NCBI GenBank assembly: GCA_009363875.1
Contig: CM018690.1
Coordinates: 3,150,788-3,214,787 of the forward strand
Length of the DNA: 64,000 nucleotides
Origin: Mikania micrantha
Lineage: Eukaryota; Streptophyta; Magnoliopsida; Asterales; Asteraceae
Direction: 5' to 3'
In this document: positions 20,609-31,720 of the stretch, one piece after another
Numbering within the stretch: the stretch's first letter is position 1
Layout of the letters: the number at the start of each line of letters is the position of its first letter
Notes under the pieces: model-generated
What the model saw: the letters and a program-made list of their open reading frames with translations, nothing else
Told to the model about the DNA's origin: nothing
Databases searched by the model: none
Program-made: the position numbers and the translations under genes

Positions 20609-21764
20609 TTTTTATAAATTTTTCTTCAATATTTTTAATTTTAATTATATTAGTTTTATCTTTTAATTGTTCTTTTATTCTTTCATTTTTTATTTCATTC
20701 ACAAAAAATTCTTTTTGTTTTTCTTTTAAATTTATAATATTTATTTGTTTAGATAAAACAGGTTTAGCAAATTCAAATATAATTTCTTTATTTAAAACTT
20801 TAGTAATAATTCCATTGCTATTTATAGTTATAGGATATAATTGAGTAATAAAAGGTGTTCCTAATATGATTTGAGAAGTTAGATTTTTTACTAATATTAA
20901 TTGAGTTTTAAAACAGTAGTTTTCTTTACATATATGAACATTTGATAGTTTATAATTTATTATAAGCCTTGAACCACTGGCAGTATATAATCTATATGAA
21001 GTTTTTTCATAATATTGTGTAGGTATAATTCCTTCTTGAATAAAATTCATATCGGCTCCACTATCAATTAAAGCTGTTAAAGTGATTCTAAATTCGTTAT
21101 TAACAATTATATTTACTTTAGTATACCACTTTTGATAATTTAGTTCTTTTAATATATTAATTTCATTAGTCTCATTACCTTTAATTATTATACTTCCGAC
21201 ATTAGTTTCTTTTTCTTTTCCTTTTTCAATATTTTTAGTCTGTAACTTGATTATTTTAATATCTTCTCTTAAATTTTTTAATTTTTCTTGTAATTCTTGC
21301 ATTGTTATAGGTTTTTCTGGTTTTTTAAATTTTTTATAAATATCTTCTAAATTATATATTTCAGTAGTATCTTCTATTGTTTCTGATTTTTTATTAAAAT
21401 TTTCTTTTAATTTTTCTAAATATAATTGTTTTAAATTCAAATCTTCAGTGTTTTCTAAAAGCTTTAGTAATATTAGATTTTCTTCATTATTTATCATATT
21501 TATAGATCCATCAATGTTACATAAACATGGACCAATGCATCCACATTCTTCATCATTATTACTGCTAGTAATATCGCTATCAGAAATATAATTTATATCA
21601 TTACTATCATAATCTGAAAATTCTTCATCACTAATTTTAGTATCTAAAATTTTATTTATCTGTTCTTTTAATTCATCTGATATATTTAATTCATTTATCT
21701 TTCTTTTTGAATAACAATTTTTTGAGGTATGTCCTCTTTTACCACAAGTATAACAAGTTACTAT
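20529..21764 (-). pseudogene. CCHC finger plus aspartic protease region, copy 2
   Basis: Counterpart of 13972-15045. It lacks the private one-base deletion of copy 1, so from the ATG at 21497 the frame runs 322 codons and ends inside the RT segment because of the shared shift. Four amino-acid or base differences from copy 1 are visible: at the second base after the acidic repeat (A/T), MNC/MNF next to the protease active site, RLS/RLY and FAE/FAK. Confidence 0.8.
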
Positions 21765-21958
21765 TTTTCTTTTATAACACTTTTGTTTTTATTTTTATTA
21801 TAATTTTGTTCTTCAATTTTAGGTTTTTTATTCTTATAGTTTTTTCTATAATTTTTTCCTTTTATATAATTATTTCTTTTTACATAATTATTTTTTCTTT
21901 TTGAATTACTTGGTATTTTTATATTTTCAAAACCATATTGTTCACAAAAATTACCTAA
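21765..21958 (-). pseudogene. Basic coat-protein tail, out of frame, copy 2
   Basis: Mirror of 13782-13975 with the same two frame breaks. One base differs (G in sense orientation instead of T). Confidence 0.6.
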
Positions 21959-23466
21959 TTCATTCTACTACTAATACCATCTTTCTTCATTTTTTGTTTT
22001 AATTTTAAATCGTTACATATTTGTAAACCTTCTTGATTTATATGATTTATTATTTGTCCATATGTCAATTCGTCATATGGTATATAATTATTATTTTCTC
22101 TTTTAATTTTCTCTCTAACTCTTTCTGCAAATAATTTTGGTAATCCTGCAATAAATCTTTCTTTCCAATATGATTGTTTACAATCACTTCTCATCATAAC
22201 TTTAGATATAAAAACATCCTTATACCATCTAAAATCTTGTAATTTTCTACACGTAAGATTTAATAGTATTAAAGAACTCCTTTCTTGGTAATCTGAAGGA
22301 TTTCCTATAAAATTTTTTATAATAGCGAATATAAGTGTATTTATTATATCTGTTTCTTCAGTTTGGACTTGTATTCCATTTTCTAATTTCACCTTTTTAG
22401 CATTTGCAATAAATTGTTTATCAAAATCTGTTACATAATTATCCCACCATCCTTTTAAATTTCCGGAAAAACCAGAAACAATCATTTTGAAAATTTGTAT
22501 TTCATTATTTCCTATTTGTTTATATGCATTAGATGCCATAGTCATTTCTTGTAATATATTTAGAATTTGAAATTCAGATTGTCCGTCTATATTCCATTCA
22601 TATATAGATTTACCATCATATGCAGTATAAACTCTATTACTACCTTCTTCAATTTGTACATCAGGAGGAGTTGGTTTATAATACCAATTCCTGGTATCTG
22701 GTTTTAAAGTAAAATTTTTTAATTTATTTATTGTTTCATTTTTCATATTATTAAATTGAGATTCTAATTTGTTATAAGAGGAATCTGTATTATAAGATTG
22801 ATCATCTCCATCATTTATAGTATTTAGACTTAAATTTTTTGATTTTTCTAATGTTTCTAATTGTTCTTTCATTAGATTTAAATTTTTCTCTTTTTTATTT
22901 AAAATTATAGGAGTATCTATAATAAAAGGTTTGAATATAGGATTTTCTATTTTAATTTCTTTTCCTTTAATTTTTTCTTTTGCTTCTAATTCCGTTTTTT
23001 CATTTTCAATTCTTTCTAATTGTTCTCCTATAGTGTTTAATTTTTCATTTGTATAATTATTCTGACAGATAATTGTATTTAAATTTTTTGTATTATCGTC
23101 ATTAAGATTTGCTAAAGGTACTCCTATATATTCTCTTCTTTCTTTTATAATTTTTATGTTTTCATGAGGAGGATGAATACTAACTAATTCTTCATTGTTT
23201 TTTATTAATGTATAATTTTTTGTAATTTTATTATTAACAGATATTTGTTCTATAGTAGGATATTTGATATTATTATTCTTACAATATATAGGTAACCAAG
23301 TAAAGAAAGTAATATTTTCATTATTGTTAATAATATAATCTTCCCATTCTTTTCTATGTAGTAATCTAGATTCTTGATTAAATGTTTTATGATACCATAT
23401 TAGATTATCTAAATTATATTTATTTAATATTTCACATATTAAAAAATTCATCATTTCTTTATTCAT
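21955..23466 (-). pseudogene. Caulimovirid coat protein, copy 2, broken before its basic C-terminus
   Basis: 503 codons, same as copy 1 except Gln for Glu in the acidic linker (DGDDQSYN). The stop at the coat/basic-tail junction is shared, showing that the parental copy was already defective. Confidence 0.85.
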
Positions 23467-23467
23467 T

Positions 23468-23740
23468 TTAACAAGTGAATTTGGTTATTTCAGTAGAAAT
23501 TATCCTTATCTTTTTAAATTGATATTCTATTTCTTCATTTAAATGGAATTGAAGATTTGTATAATAATATAATTTATTTACTCGATCTTCTATATTTTCT
23601 TCTTCTATTTCATTATTAAAATAATTATCTATTTTTAATAGTTCATTTTGATAGTTATATAATTTTTCATAACATTCTTTTATTAAAAATTTAAGAAGTC
23701 TCATTTGAGAATTTCTACACTGAATTTTTGTATCACTCAT
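23468..23740 (-). CDS. Small caulimovirid ORF B (90 aa), copy 2
   Basis: Identical to 11996-12268; same one-base spacing to its neighbours. Confidence 0.7.
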   Translation of the reverse strand: MSDTKIQCRNSQMRLLKFLIKECYEKLYNYQNELLKIDNYFNNEIEEENIEDRVNKLYYYTNLQFHLNEEIEYQFKKIRIISTEITKFTC

Positions 23741-23741
23741 A

Positions 23742-23999
23742 TTAACAAGTATGTTTTGATATATTTGTAGAACAAATTTTTATAAGTTCTTTATTAATTT
23801 TTATTTTATCTTGTAAAAAATATTTAAAATTCATATGATGAAATTTTTGTATTTTATCATTATATTTATTTTCTTCTAAATATTGATTTGTTTTTTCTAA
23901 CTCTATTTTATATATTTTTAATTTTTTATGAAATTCTTTTAATGCTGAAACATAAAATTGAACTTGAGGATTCCTTCTTTGAATTCTAGTATCACTCAT
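23742..23999 (-). CDS. Small caulimovirid ORF A (85 aa), copy 2
   Basis: Identical to 11737-11994; its ATG overlaps the movement-protein stop as ATGA. Confidence 0.7.
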   Translation of the reverse strand: MSDTRIQRRNPQVQFYVSALKEFHKKLKIYKIELEKTNQYLEENKYNDKIQKFHHMNFKYFLQDKIKINKELIKICSTNISKHTC

Positions 24000-24384
24000 A
24001 ATTGTTTTAAAAAGTCCATATCAGATTTACTAGGATTATATGACTTATCAGATTTATTATCTTCTTCTTGTTCATAAAAAGCCTTAGGTATAGAATTAGA
24101 ATAATCTATTCCTGCTATTTTCATTGATTGTGATCTTATTAAATTATTTCTTTGTATATTATTTATACTATTTATACTACTGCTTGATGTTGAATATCTA
24201 GCCGAATTATTATTATTATTATTATTAAAAGATATTTCTATTGAACCATCAGATTTTTCTATTATACTAGATGTTTGATTATCTATATCTATTGGTTTTG
24301 GTGGATTTATATCTTGTAAATTCCAATTTAAAGATTGTGTTATTTCATTCCATTTTAATCTTTTTGGAGTAATAACTTTAGCAT
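23996..24384 (-). pseudogene. Movement protein 3' part, copy 2, cut off by Tekay-1
   Basis: This is the C-terminal Asn/Ser-rich part of the movement protein, in frame to the TGA that overlaps ORF A. It keeps the A that copy 1 lost near 11380. The rest of the gene lies on the other side of the retrotransposon at 34122-34764. It includes a (TTA/AAT)7 run coding poly-Asn. Confidence 0.8.
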
Positions 24385-24655
24385 TGTAACAACCGAAAAT
24401 TTAGCAATTCAATAATAAATGTGCAAGATTTCGGTAACTGTTGATGTTTGAAGAATTGTGTTATCAAAGAAATAAACACATTTGATCGTGCTTGAAATTC
24501 ATGATGATATGTGTGACAACTCAAAATTATCAGGTTAGAATCATAGCTCGAAAAAAATCGTGAACGTAGGCGAAAACCGTGCGCGAAACGGAGTTACGGA
24601 TTGTCCGGAATTGCGAAACGAAGAAAATTTTCAAAGTATTGAACTTTTGGAATCG

Positions 24656-24780
24656 TCGCGGTACGCGACGAAGATTTGAGGCTCCTTCGCGGTACGCGAC
24701 GGACCTAAAATATCTAAAATCCTCCGGATTTCTTCGCGGTACGCGAAGCTCTTTTTGGCCCTCGTCGCGGTACGCGACGG
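24656..24780. repeat. Four CGCGGTACGCG palindromes in the Tekay-1 LTR
   Basis: TCGTCGCGGTACGCGACGA, TTCGCGGTACGCGACGG, TTCGCGGTACGCGAAG and CGTCGCGGTACGCGACGG occur within 125 bp in an otherwise AT-rich LTR. The same array recurs in the 3' LTR at 31992-32116. Confidence 0.85.
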
Positions 24781-26129
24781 GTGAGGCGGTGGAGAAAGTT
24801 GACTACTTCATCAGATTTTCAAGCAGAAAGTTAATTTAATACATATCTCGATCATACTCGCTTAAGAACACCATCAGACGAAAATTTAATCATCAAAACA
24901 CCATTCTGAAGCCATCAGAAGTCACCGATCATCCCAGGGATCGTATATACAAGTCCTGATCGTCGTTTTACCCGCAGAAACTCGTCAGATCAGGTAACGG
25001 TTCGTTTTAACCTTCTAGTTTGAGTTTGATTAATTAGATCTTGAATTTGAACGTAATGAGATAGTTAGGATTGTTGATTATTGCCTAGATGATGGCTAGG
25101 ATTGATTAGAAATGAAGAACACGAAGTTTTAACGGTTAAATCCTTGTTTTGAGCCGTTGTAATGCCCGGTTTGCATGAAATCACAACTATGATTATAATG
25201 GTTTAATCCATTTGATTATGACAATGTAGATGATTAGTTTGGTTAATCTTTGAAATACAAAGGTTAAATCTAAGTGTTTCAAACTAATCACAACCATTAA
25301 CATACTTATTGGAACGATTATCTGATGTTTATGATAACAGTCAGATTAGTATGTTAAACATGGTTATTAAATCTATTCTAAGACTACATTGTGATATTTC
25401 ATGATATCTGGGTAATCAATGATAAGGATTGATCATTTCTAAGCCATTAATCTATTTAGGAATTGTTTTAGCATTATAATCAACAATATTAACTATTTGA
25501 TGACTTTCAAGGCAATGTCTTTGACATTGAACGTTCAGAAAGATCTAATCAGTAGGTTAAAACATAAATGACTTATTAAGTATAAACGAATGCAGAAATT
25601 CACCATTAGTACCAGTTTGTGAGTGATCTTGCTACAGTAAGACATCAGGTGAGTTCTATGAGCCCTCTTTTACTATTTTGACGTTTTAGGGCTGATGTGC
25701 ATGTGATAAAGTTATTTTAGGTAAATGATTGCTTTATCTGGCTACGGTCAGATAAGAGAAGGTGTTAAAGTAAATAATGTTTTAAGTTGTAAAGTTATTG
25801 TATGAAAGTGACACTAACCTGATTAAGGTCAGGTAAAGAATGTTTTAAATAAAGAACGTTTTAAAGTAAATAATGTTTTAAGTCTCAACTACGGTTGAGA
25901 AGTAAATGATTTTAAGAACCTCCGCTGAAATGTCAAGAATGTTTTAAAGACTCAACAACAGTTGAGAAATGAATGATTTTAAAAGTATTGGCCGAGGTTA
26001 ATTAAGAAATGTGATTTTGAAATCCCAGCTGCGGTTGGGCAAATGTTGAGCACTGCGGTGCAGATAATGATTTATGATTATGATGGTTTAAATGATTTAA
26101 ACCATGTTATGTATGAATGATGTATGTCA

Positions 26130-26267
26130 AAAGTCCTGTGAAAGAACAGGCATAAGTCCTGTGAAAGAACAGGCATAAGTCCTGTGAAAGAACAGGCATA
26201 AGTCCTGTGAAAGAACAGGCACAAGTCCTGTGAAAGAACAGGCATAAGTCCTGTGAAAGAACAGGCC
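26130..26267. repeat. Six 23-bp hairpin repeats in the Tekay-1 5' LTR
   Basis: The unit AAGTCCTGTGAAAGAACAGG followed by CAT repeats six times. Each unit folds as CCTGT-loop-ACAGG. The array recurs at about 33466-33603. There are no unique spacers, so it is not CRISPR. Confidence 0.85.
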
Positions 26268-26788
26268 TGCCGACTGTGTGTCGCCAGTGGAGGAAATCTT
26301 ATGCATGCATAACGTGTTGACTTCGGTCAACAGAACAGGCTACATTTATGCACTGTATGATTGATGTTATGATGTTATGAATGTTATGTATATGAAATGT
26401 TTTATGTTTAGTATGATTGAGACTGTTGACTTCGGTCGACTGTGAAGGCTATTGTTTTATGTATATTAAAGATTCTATTTTTATGAAAAGTTAACTTAGA
26501 ACTCACCAGCGAAAGCTGACTTGTTTTAGCATGCATGTCAGGTTGAATGGTATTGAGGAAGAATGACAGTAAGGCTCATGGCATACATTGAAGACTACCC
26601 CTGGCATAGACTGGCTGTATTATATAACTGATTAGAAGAGTGGGTTATGTTTAATATGTAAAAGTTTGTTTAGATCTGTAAGATATTTTATATTTTCACT
26701 CGACATTCCGCTGCTATGATAATGTAATTATGGTTTAAGTATTATGGGTATGATGTTTGCCAACTGAGGGGTTCGGGGCCTCTCAAGT

Positions 26789-26802
26789 TGGTATCAGAGC
26801 CA
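26789..26802 (+). promoter_or_regulatory. Tekay-1 primer binding site (initiator tRNA-Met)
   Basis: TGGTATCAGAGCCA begins three bases after the 5' LTR end and is complementary to the 3' end of plant initiator tRNA-Met. Confidence 0.9.
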
Positions 26803-27115
26803 TAGTTTGAGAGATCTGGTCATCCCTAATGACTAGACTTAAACTGAAAATGGGACTGAAGGATAAGAATGCCAGTCAAGGGTAGTTTGATGCCATGAGA
26901 TGAATGTTATGTATGAGTTAAGACATAGGTGTAAGGTTAGAAAGATAGTTAGAGTCATGCACTTTGGGGTGACATGATGGGAAACGTTTAGAGCCTATGA
27001 GTTAGGTAAATGGTTAATAACACCTGATCAACGTCATTAACGATTTACAAAGCTTATTTCGTGCTAAACTAAACCTGTACTGATTCTCCAATTGTTGCAT
27101 CCTGTAGGTAGTTAA

Positions 27116-29113
27116 ATGGCTGGACAAAGGGGTAGACCACGTAAGCAACCTCAGGAACCTGAAGAACCGCATATCGAGAATGAAGAACCCGTCAATGAAG
27201 ACGACTACGAGCACAACGAGCAACCAGAAGATGAAAACGAGTTTACTCTAGAGCCTATCGTAGTGAAGGCTATTTCTGATGAGGTTTGTAAAGTTTTGGA
27301 TGATAAGCTACCAGCTTTGGTTACAAAAATACTGAAGGATACTTTGAAAGACAAGTCTGAAGGAACTAAGGAGAGCACCAAAGAAGAGGAAGTTGTGATC
27401 ACCGGAACTAAGAACGGTGATTCTACGTCAGAGAAACGGAAGGGTTGTGATTACAAGGCCTTCAAAGGATGCAATCCACCCTCATTTGATGGTAAGAAGG
27501 ATGCTGTGGCCACCTGTCACTGGGTTTCGGCTATGGAGGCGGTCATCGCTATCAGTGAGTGCCGGGAAGACCAAGCTGTGAAATTTGCAGCTCATTCATT
27601 TACTGAAGAAGCTCTACATTGGTGGAACACTGTCAAGCAGTCAAAGACCACTACTGATGTGGAGGGCTTGAAATGGGAGGAATTGAAGGAGTTAGTTATG
27701 AAACACTTCTGTCCAAAGAATGAAATTGATAAAATCGAACGGGAATTTCTGACTTTGAAAGCTGGGCGTATGAATCATCGGCAATATACGTCAAAATTTA
27801 ATGAAATGTCAAGATTGGTTCCTCATTTGGTAAGCACGGAGGAACGCAGGTTGAAGCTATATGTGGAAGGACTACCGCCTAAAGTCCGAACACATGTGAA
27901 GGCGCATGCTCCTAGAACTTTTGAATCAGCCGTGGAAATTAGCGGCATTGTCTGGGATGATGTTGTTGAAGCTGAACCAACAAAGGAGGAACCGAAGCAA
28001 AAGTGGTCACCTAAATTTAAAAGGAATCGAAATGACAAATCCGGACCCCCTATGAAAAGGTTTAGAACGGAAGAAATTGAAAAATGCCCTAAGTGTGGAA
28101 AGAGACATAGGGGAGAATGTCTTACGGGGACTACTTTGTGCTACCGTTGTGGAAAGACTGGACATATCTCTTATGATTGTCCGAATATGCCAAAGTGTTA
28201 CAATTGTGGTGGAATCGGTCACGTGAGCAGGAATTGTTTTAAACCAAAGATAATGCCTACTGAAGCCATCAAACCTGAAAGTAGCAAGGGAGGGGAGAAG
28301 CAAAAGGCAAAAGCTCGTGCCTTTACTATGACTAAAGATCAGGCAGCCAAAGACCCTGATGTGGTGACAGGTACATTCTTGATTAATGATATCCCTGCTT
28401 CAGTTCTATTTGATTCTGGTGCAAGTATGAGCTTTGTGGCTATTGCTTTTTGTGATAAATTGTGTGCAAATGTTAAAAAGATAGAAAATGCCTTCAACAT
28501 AGAAACTGCTCTTGGTAAATCTACTAGAGTAACGGAGGCTATTGATGATGATTGTTATATTGATATAGAAGGTCATAGATTCCCAGTTAAATTATTTGTG
28601 ATTACGTTAGGAGGTTTCGATGTAGTGTTGGGTATGGATTGGTTGGCCAAACATGAGGCTAACATTGTCTGTCGACGAAATATGATTTTCTTAACGGCTC
28701 TTAATGGGAGTTCAGTAACGGTTTACGGGGATAAAGTGTTTACTGCGCCTAAAGTCATTTCAATGATTAAGGCGAGTGAAATTATGAGGCGAGGGTGTGG
28801 GGCTTATCTGGCTTATGTTATTGATAAAGAAATTAAAGTAAAAGAATTGGAAGACGTACCCGTGGTGTGTAATTTTCCTGATGTATTTCCTGAGGATTTG
28901 CCAGGAATTCCACCTGATCGGGAAATCGAATTCCAAATTGATGTTGTGCCAGGAGCTCAACCTGTCGCCAAGGCACCGTACCGTCTGGCTCCAACGGAAA
29001 TGAAAGAATTAATGACCCAACTACAAGATCTTCTAGACAAAGGTTTTATACGACCAAGTGTGTCACCTTGGGTGCACCAGTGTTGTTTGTCAAGAAAAAG
29101 GACGGAAGTATGA
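27116..29113 (+). pseudogene. Tekay-1 gag-protease-start of pol, ends at a frameshift
   Basis: Residues 1-110 are a basic then acidic leader (MAGQRGRPRKQPQEP). The capsid (retrotrans_gag) part is about 115-280 (CNPPSFDGKKDAVATCHWVS; EALHWWNTVKQ). Zinc knuckles follow at about 320-375 (CYRCGKTGHISYDC and CYNCGGIGHVSRNC). The protease has VLFDSGASMSFVA and FDVVLGMDWLAKH, then the RT lead-in GFIRPSVSPW. After that Trp the frame turns into unrelated residues and stops, because the G run at 29070-29072 is one base shorter than in the intact relative at 41435-46093. The downstream pol continues in the next frame from 29068. Confidence 0.9.
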
Positions 29114-31680
29114 GAATGTGTATTGATTATAGGGAATTGAACAAGCTCACGATAAAGAACAAGTACCCGTTACCAAGGATTGACGATCTATTCGACCAAT
29201 TGCAAGGGGCAAGTTGGTTTTCTAAAATAGATCTCAGATCAGGGTATCATCAATTAAAGGTGAGAGAACAAGATATTCCGAAGACAGCGTTTCGCACACG
29301 TTATGGACACTATGAGTTTCTTGTGATGTCTTTCGGATTAACAAACGCTCCTGCGGCGTTTATGGATTTGATGAATCGGGTGTGCAGACCTATGTTAGAC
29401 CGATCAGTGATTGTGTTCATTGACGACATTTTAATATACTCAAGGAGTGAAGGTGATCATGCGTGTCATATCCGGGAAGTTTTTGAAATACTAAGAAGAG
29501 AAAAGCTTTATGCTAAATTCTCTAAGTGTGCCTTTTGGCTACGGGAAGTACAATTTTTAGGTCATGTTATTAATCCAGAAGGCATAATGGTGGACCCAGC
29601 TAAAGTAGAAGCAGTTATGAAATGGAATCCTCCGAAAACACCAACGGAAGTTCGTAGCTTTCTTGGATTAGCAGGTTATTACAGAAGATTCATCCAGGAT
29701 TTCTCCAGGATTGCTACCCCACTGACGAAATTGACTAGGAAAGAAACAAAATATGATTGGGGTCCAGCTCAAGTCCAAGCTTTTGATGAATTGAAAAAGA
29801 GATTAACCGAAGCTCCTATTTTAACACTGCCGGATGGTAATGAAGACATGGTTGTGTACTCAGATGCGTCTTATCTGGGTTTGGGTTGTGTACTTATGCA
29901 AAGGGGAAAGGTAATAGCATATGCCTCAAGACAATTGAAAACCCATGAAGCTAATTATCCAACACATGATTTGGAATTGGCTGCTGTGGTATTTGCTTTA
30001 AAAATTTGGAGGCATTATTTATATGGAGTGAAATGTACGATCTACACAGATCACAAAAGTTTAAAATACTTCTTTGAACAGAAAGATTTGAATATGAGAC
30101 AAAGAAGGTGGCTTGAGCTGTTAAAGGATTATGACTGTGAGATTTTGTATCACCCGGGCAAGGCCAATGTGGTGGCTGATGCTCTAAGTCGCAAGACCGA
30201 ACACTTTGCTATACAAGTTAAGTCTTATAGTTTGGTAATAACATCAAAATTTCTAAATGAGCTTAAGGATGCACAAAAGGAGGGATTGAAGGAAGAAAAT
30301 GTGGGGTTCGAAAGAATATTTGGTCAAGTCAAGAATCTAGAAGAAAATGAATTTGGTATTAAGATTCGATTTGGTCGAATGTGGGTTCCACGAAATGGGG
30401 ATATCAGGTCAAGGATTCTAGACGAAGCACATAAGTCACGTTACTCTATTCATCCTGGTGCAACAAAAATGTATCAAGACCTTCGAAAAGATTATTGGTG
30501 GCCAGGTATGAAATTCAATGTAATGCAGTACGTAAATAAATGTTTGACATGTGCACAAGTAAAAGCTGAACATCAGAAACCTTATGGTTATGTGCAACCT
30601 TTAGAAGTCCCAGAATGGAAATGGGAACACATCACCATGGATTTTATAACTAAGTTGCCTCTTACGGCGAAACGTCATGATACTATTTGGGTGATTGTAG
30701 ACCGGTTAACGAAAAGTGCTCATTTCTTGCCTATACGTGAGACTTATACGTCGGAGAAACTATCTGAATTATTTGTAAAAGAAATAATTACAAGACATGG
30801 AGTTCCAGTTTCTATAGTGTCAGATCGTGACACGCGATTTGTATCAAGATTTTGGAAACGGTTTCATGAATCAATGGGTACAAGGCTCAATATTAGCACT
30901 GCATATCATCCTCAGACAGATGGACAGTCTGAAAGGACTATCCAAACTTTAGAGGATATGCTCAGAGCTTGTATTATTGATTTCGGTGGTAGTTGGGATG
31001 ATCATTTACCATTGGTGGAATTCTCGTACAACAATAGCTATCATGCTAGTATTGGAATGCCACCATACGAGGCATTGTATGGACGGCGTTGTAGGACACC
31101 GGTATGTTGGGGAGGTGTAGGACAGAAAGAAGTAGGAAGTAAAGCTGCAGTAGTTGATTTGACCGAAAAGCTCCAATTAGTTAAAGCACGAATGAAAGCT
31201 GCACAGGATCGACAAAAGTCCTATGCCGATAAAAGACGGAGGCCAATAGAATTTAAAGTAGGGGATCAAGTATTGTTAAAAGTTTCACCATGGAAGGGAG
31301 TTATTCGATTTAGGAAAAGAGGAAAGCTGAGTCCGAGATTTATTGGACCTTTTCAAATAATAGCACGGGTCGGTAAGGTAGCTTACCGATTAGATCTGCC
31401 AGATGAACTGAGTGGAATTCATCCGACATTCCACGTTTCACATTTGAGAAAATGTCTAGCAGATGATGTAGCATATGTGCCGTTAAATGACATTGAAGTT
31501 GATGAGAAATTAAACTACATAGAAGAACCAGTTGCAATTGTTGATACGAAAGAAAAACAGTTACGTAACAAGGTGATTAGGCAAGTTAAGGTTCAATGGA
31601 AACATCGAAAAGGATCTGAGACGACATGGGAGACTGAAGACGAGATGAAACGACTCTACCCACGTTTGTTTGAAACGTAA
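29068..31680 (+). CDS. Tekay-1 pol: RT, RNase H, integrase, chromodomain
   Basis: This frame continues the polyprotein after the frameshift. RT occupies residues about 1-170 with FSKIDLRSGYHQL and FIDDILIYS near 118. The RT motif reads VMSFGLTN where the family normally has VMPFGLTN, a likely C-to-T change. RNase H lies at about 250-380 (YSDASYLGLGCVL; YTDHKSLKYF). The integrase HHCC finger is at about 450-505 and the DDE core at about 535-700 (TMDFITKLP, SDRDTRFVS, SERTIQTLEDML). The chromodomain is at about 815-870 (VKVQWKHRKGSETTWETED). No own start codon is needed if it is made from the gag-pol mRNA. Confidence 0.9.
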   Translation: MGAPVLFVKKKDGSMRMCIDYRELNKLTIKNKYPLPRIDDLFDQLQGASWFSKIDLRSGYHQLKVREQDIPKTAFRTRYGHYEFLVMSFGLTNAPAAFMDLMNRVCRPMLDRSVIVFIDDILIYSRSEGDHACHIREVFEILRREKLYAKFSKCAFWLREVQFLGHVINPEGIMVDPAKVEAVMKWNPPKTPTEVRSFLGLAGYYRRFIQDFSRIATPLTKLTRKETKYDWGPAQVQAFDELKKRLTEAPILTLPDGNEDMVVYSDASYLGLGCVLMQRGKVIAYASRQLKTHEANYPTHDLELAAVVFALKIWRHYLYGVKCTIYTDHKSLKYFFEQKDLNMRQRRWLELLKDYDCEILYHPGKANVVADALSRKTEHFAIQVKSYSLVITSKFLNELKDAQKEGLKEENVGFERIFGQVKNLEENEFGIKIRFGRMWVPRNGDIRSRILDEAHKSRYSIHPGATKMYQDLRKDYWWPGMKFNVMQYVNKCLTCAQVKAEHQKPYGYVQPLEVPEWKWEHITMDFITKLPLTAKRHDTIWVIVDRLTKSAHFLPIRETYTSEKLSELFVKEIITRHGVPVSIVSDRDTRFVSRFWKRFHESMGTRLNISTAYHPQTDGQSERTIQTLEDMLRACIIDFGGSWDDHLPLVEFSYNNSYHASIGMPPYEALYGRRCRTPVCWGGVGQKEVGSKAAVVDLTEKLQLVKARMKAAQDRQKSYADKRRRPIEFKVGDQVLLKVSPWKGVIRFRKRGKLSPRFIGPFQIIARVGKVAYRLDLPDELSGIHPTFHVSHLRKCLADDVAYVPLNDIEVDEKLNYIEEPVAIVDTKEKQLRNKVIRQVKVQWKHRKGSETTWETEDEMKRLYPRLFET

Positions 31681-31702
31681 CAGGTTTCGAGGACGAAACC
31701 TC

Positions 31703-31720
31703 TTGTAAGGAGGGTAGATT
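31703..31720 (+). promoter_or_regulatory. Tekay-1 polypurine tract
   Basis: TTGTAAGGAGGGTAGATT ends exactly at the 3' LTR start. Purine-rich core AAGGAGGG, expected primer for plus-strand DNA. Confidence 0.7.

Larger units (their letters stand above)
24385..26785 (+). repeat. 5' LTR of Tekay-1
   Basis: It starts TGTAACAACCG and ends GGCCTCTCA. The two LTRs have the same length and I see only two differences, at 24432 and 24549, both C here and T in the 3' LTR and both in CpG context. The LTR holds four copies of a CGCGGTACGCG palindrome (24656-24780) and six 23-bp repeats (about 26130-26267). The long frames across it are not genes. Confidence 0.95.

Noticed and set aside
10689..24384. Infectious or replication-competent virus
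   Set aside because: Both copies carry shared and private frame breaks, lack a normal leader/promoter region, and copy 2 is split by a retrotransposon.
24579..24839. 86-codon frame repeated at 31915
   Set aside because: Lies wholly in the Tekay-1 LTRs and is duplicated only because the LTRs are; no domain.
26130..26267. CRISPR-like array of six 23-bp repeats
   Set aside because: The repeats are directly adjacent with no unique spacers, are duplicated in the other LTR, and the DNA is plant nuclear.
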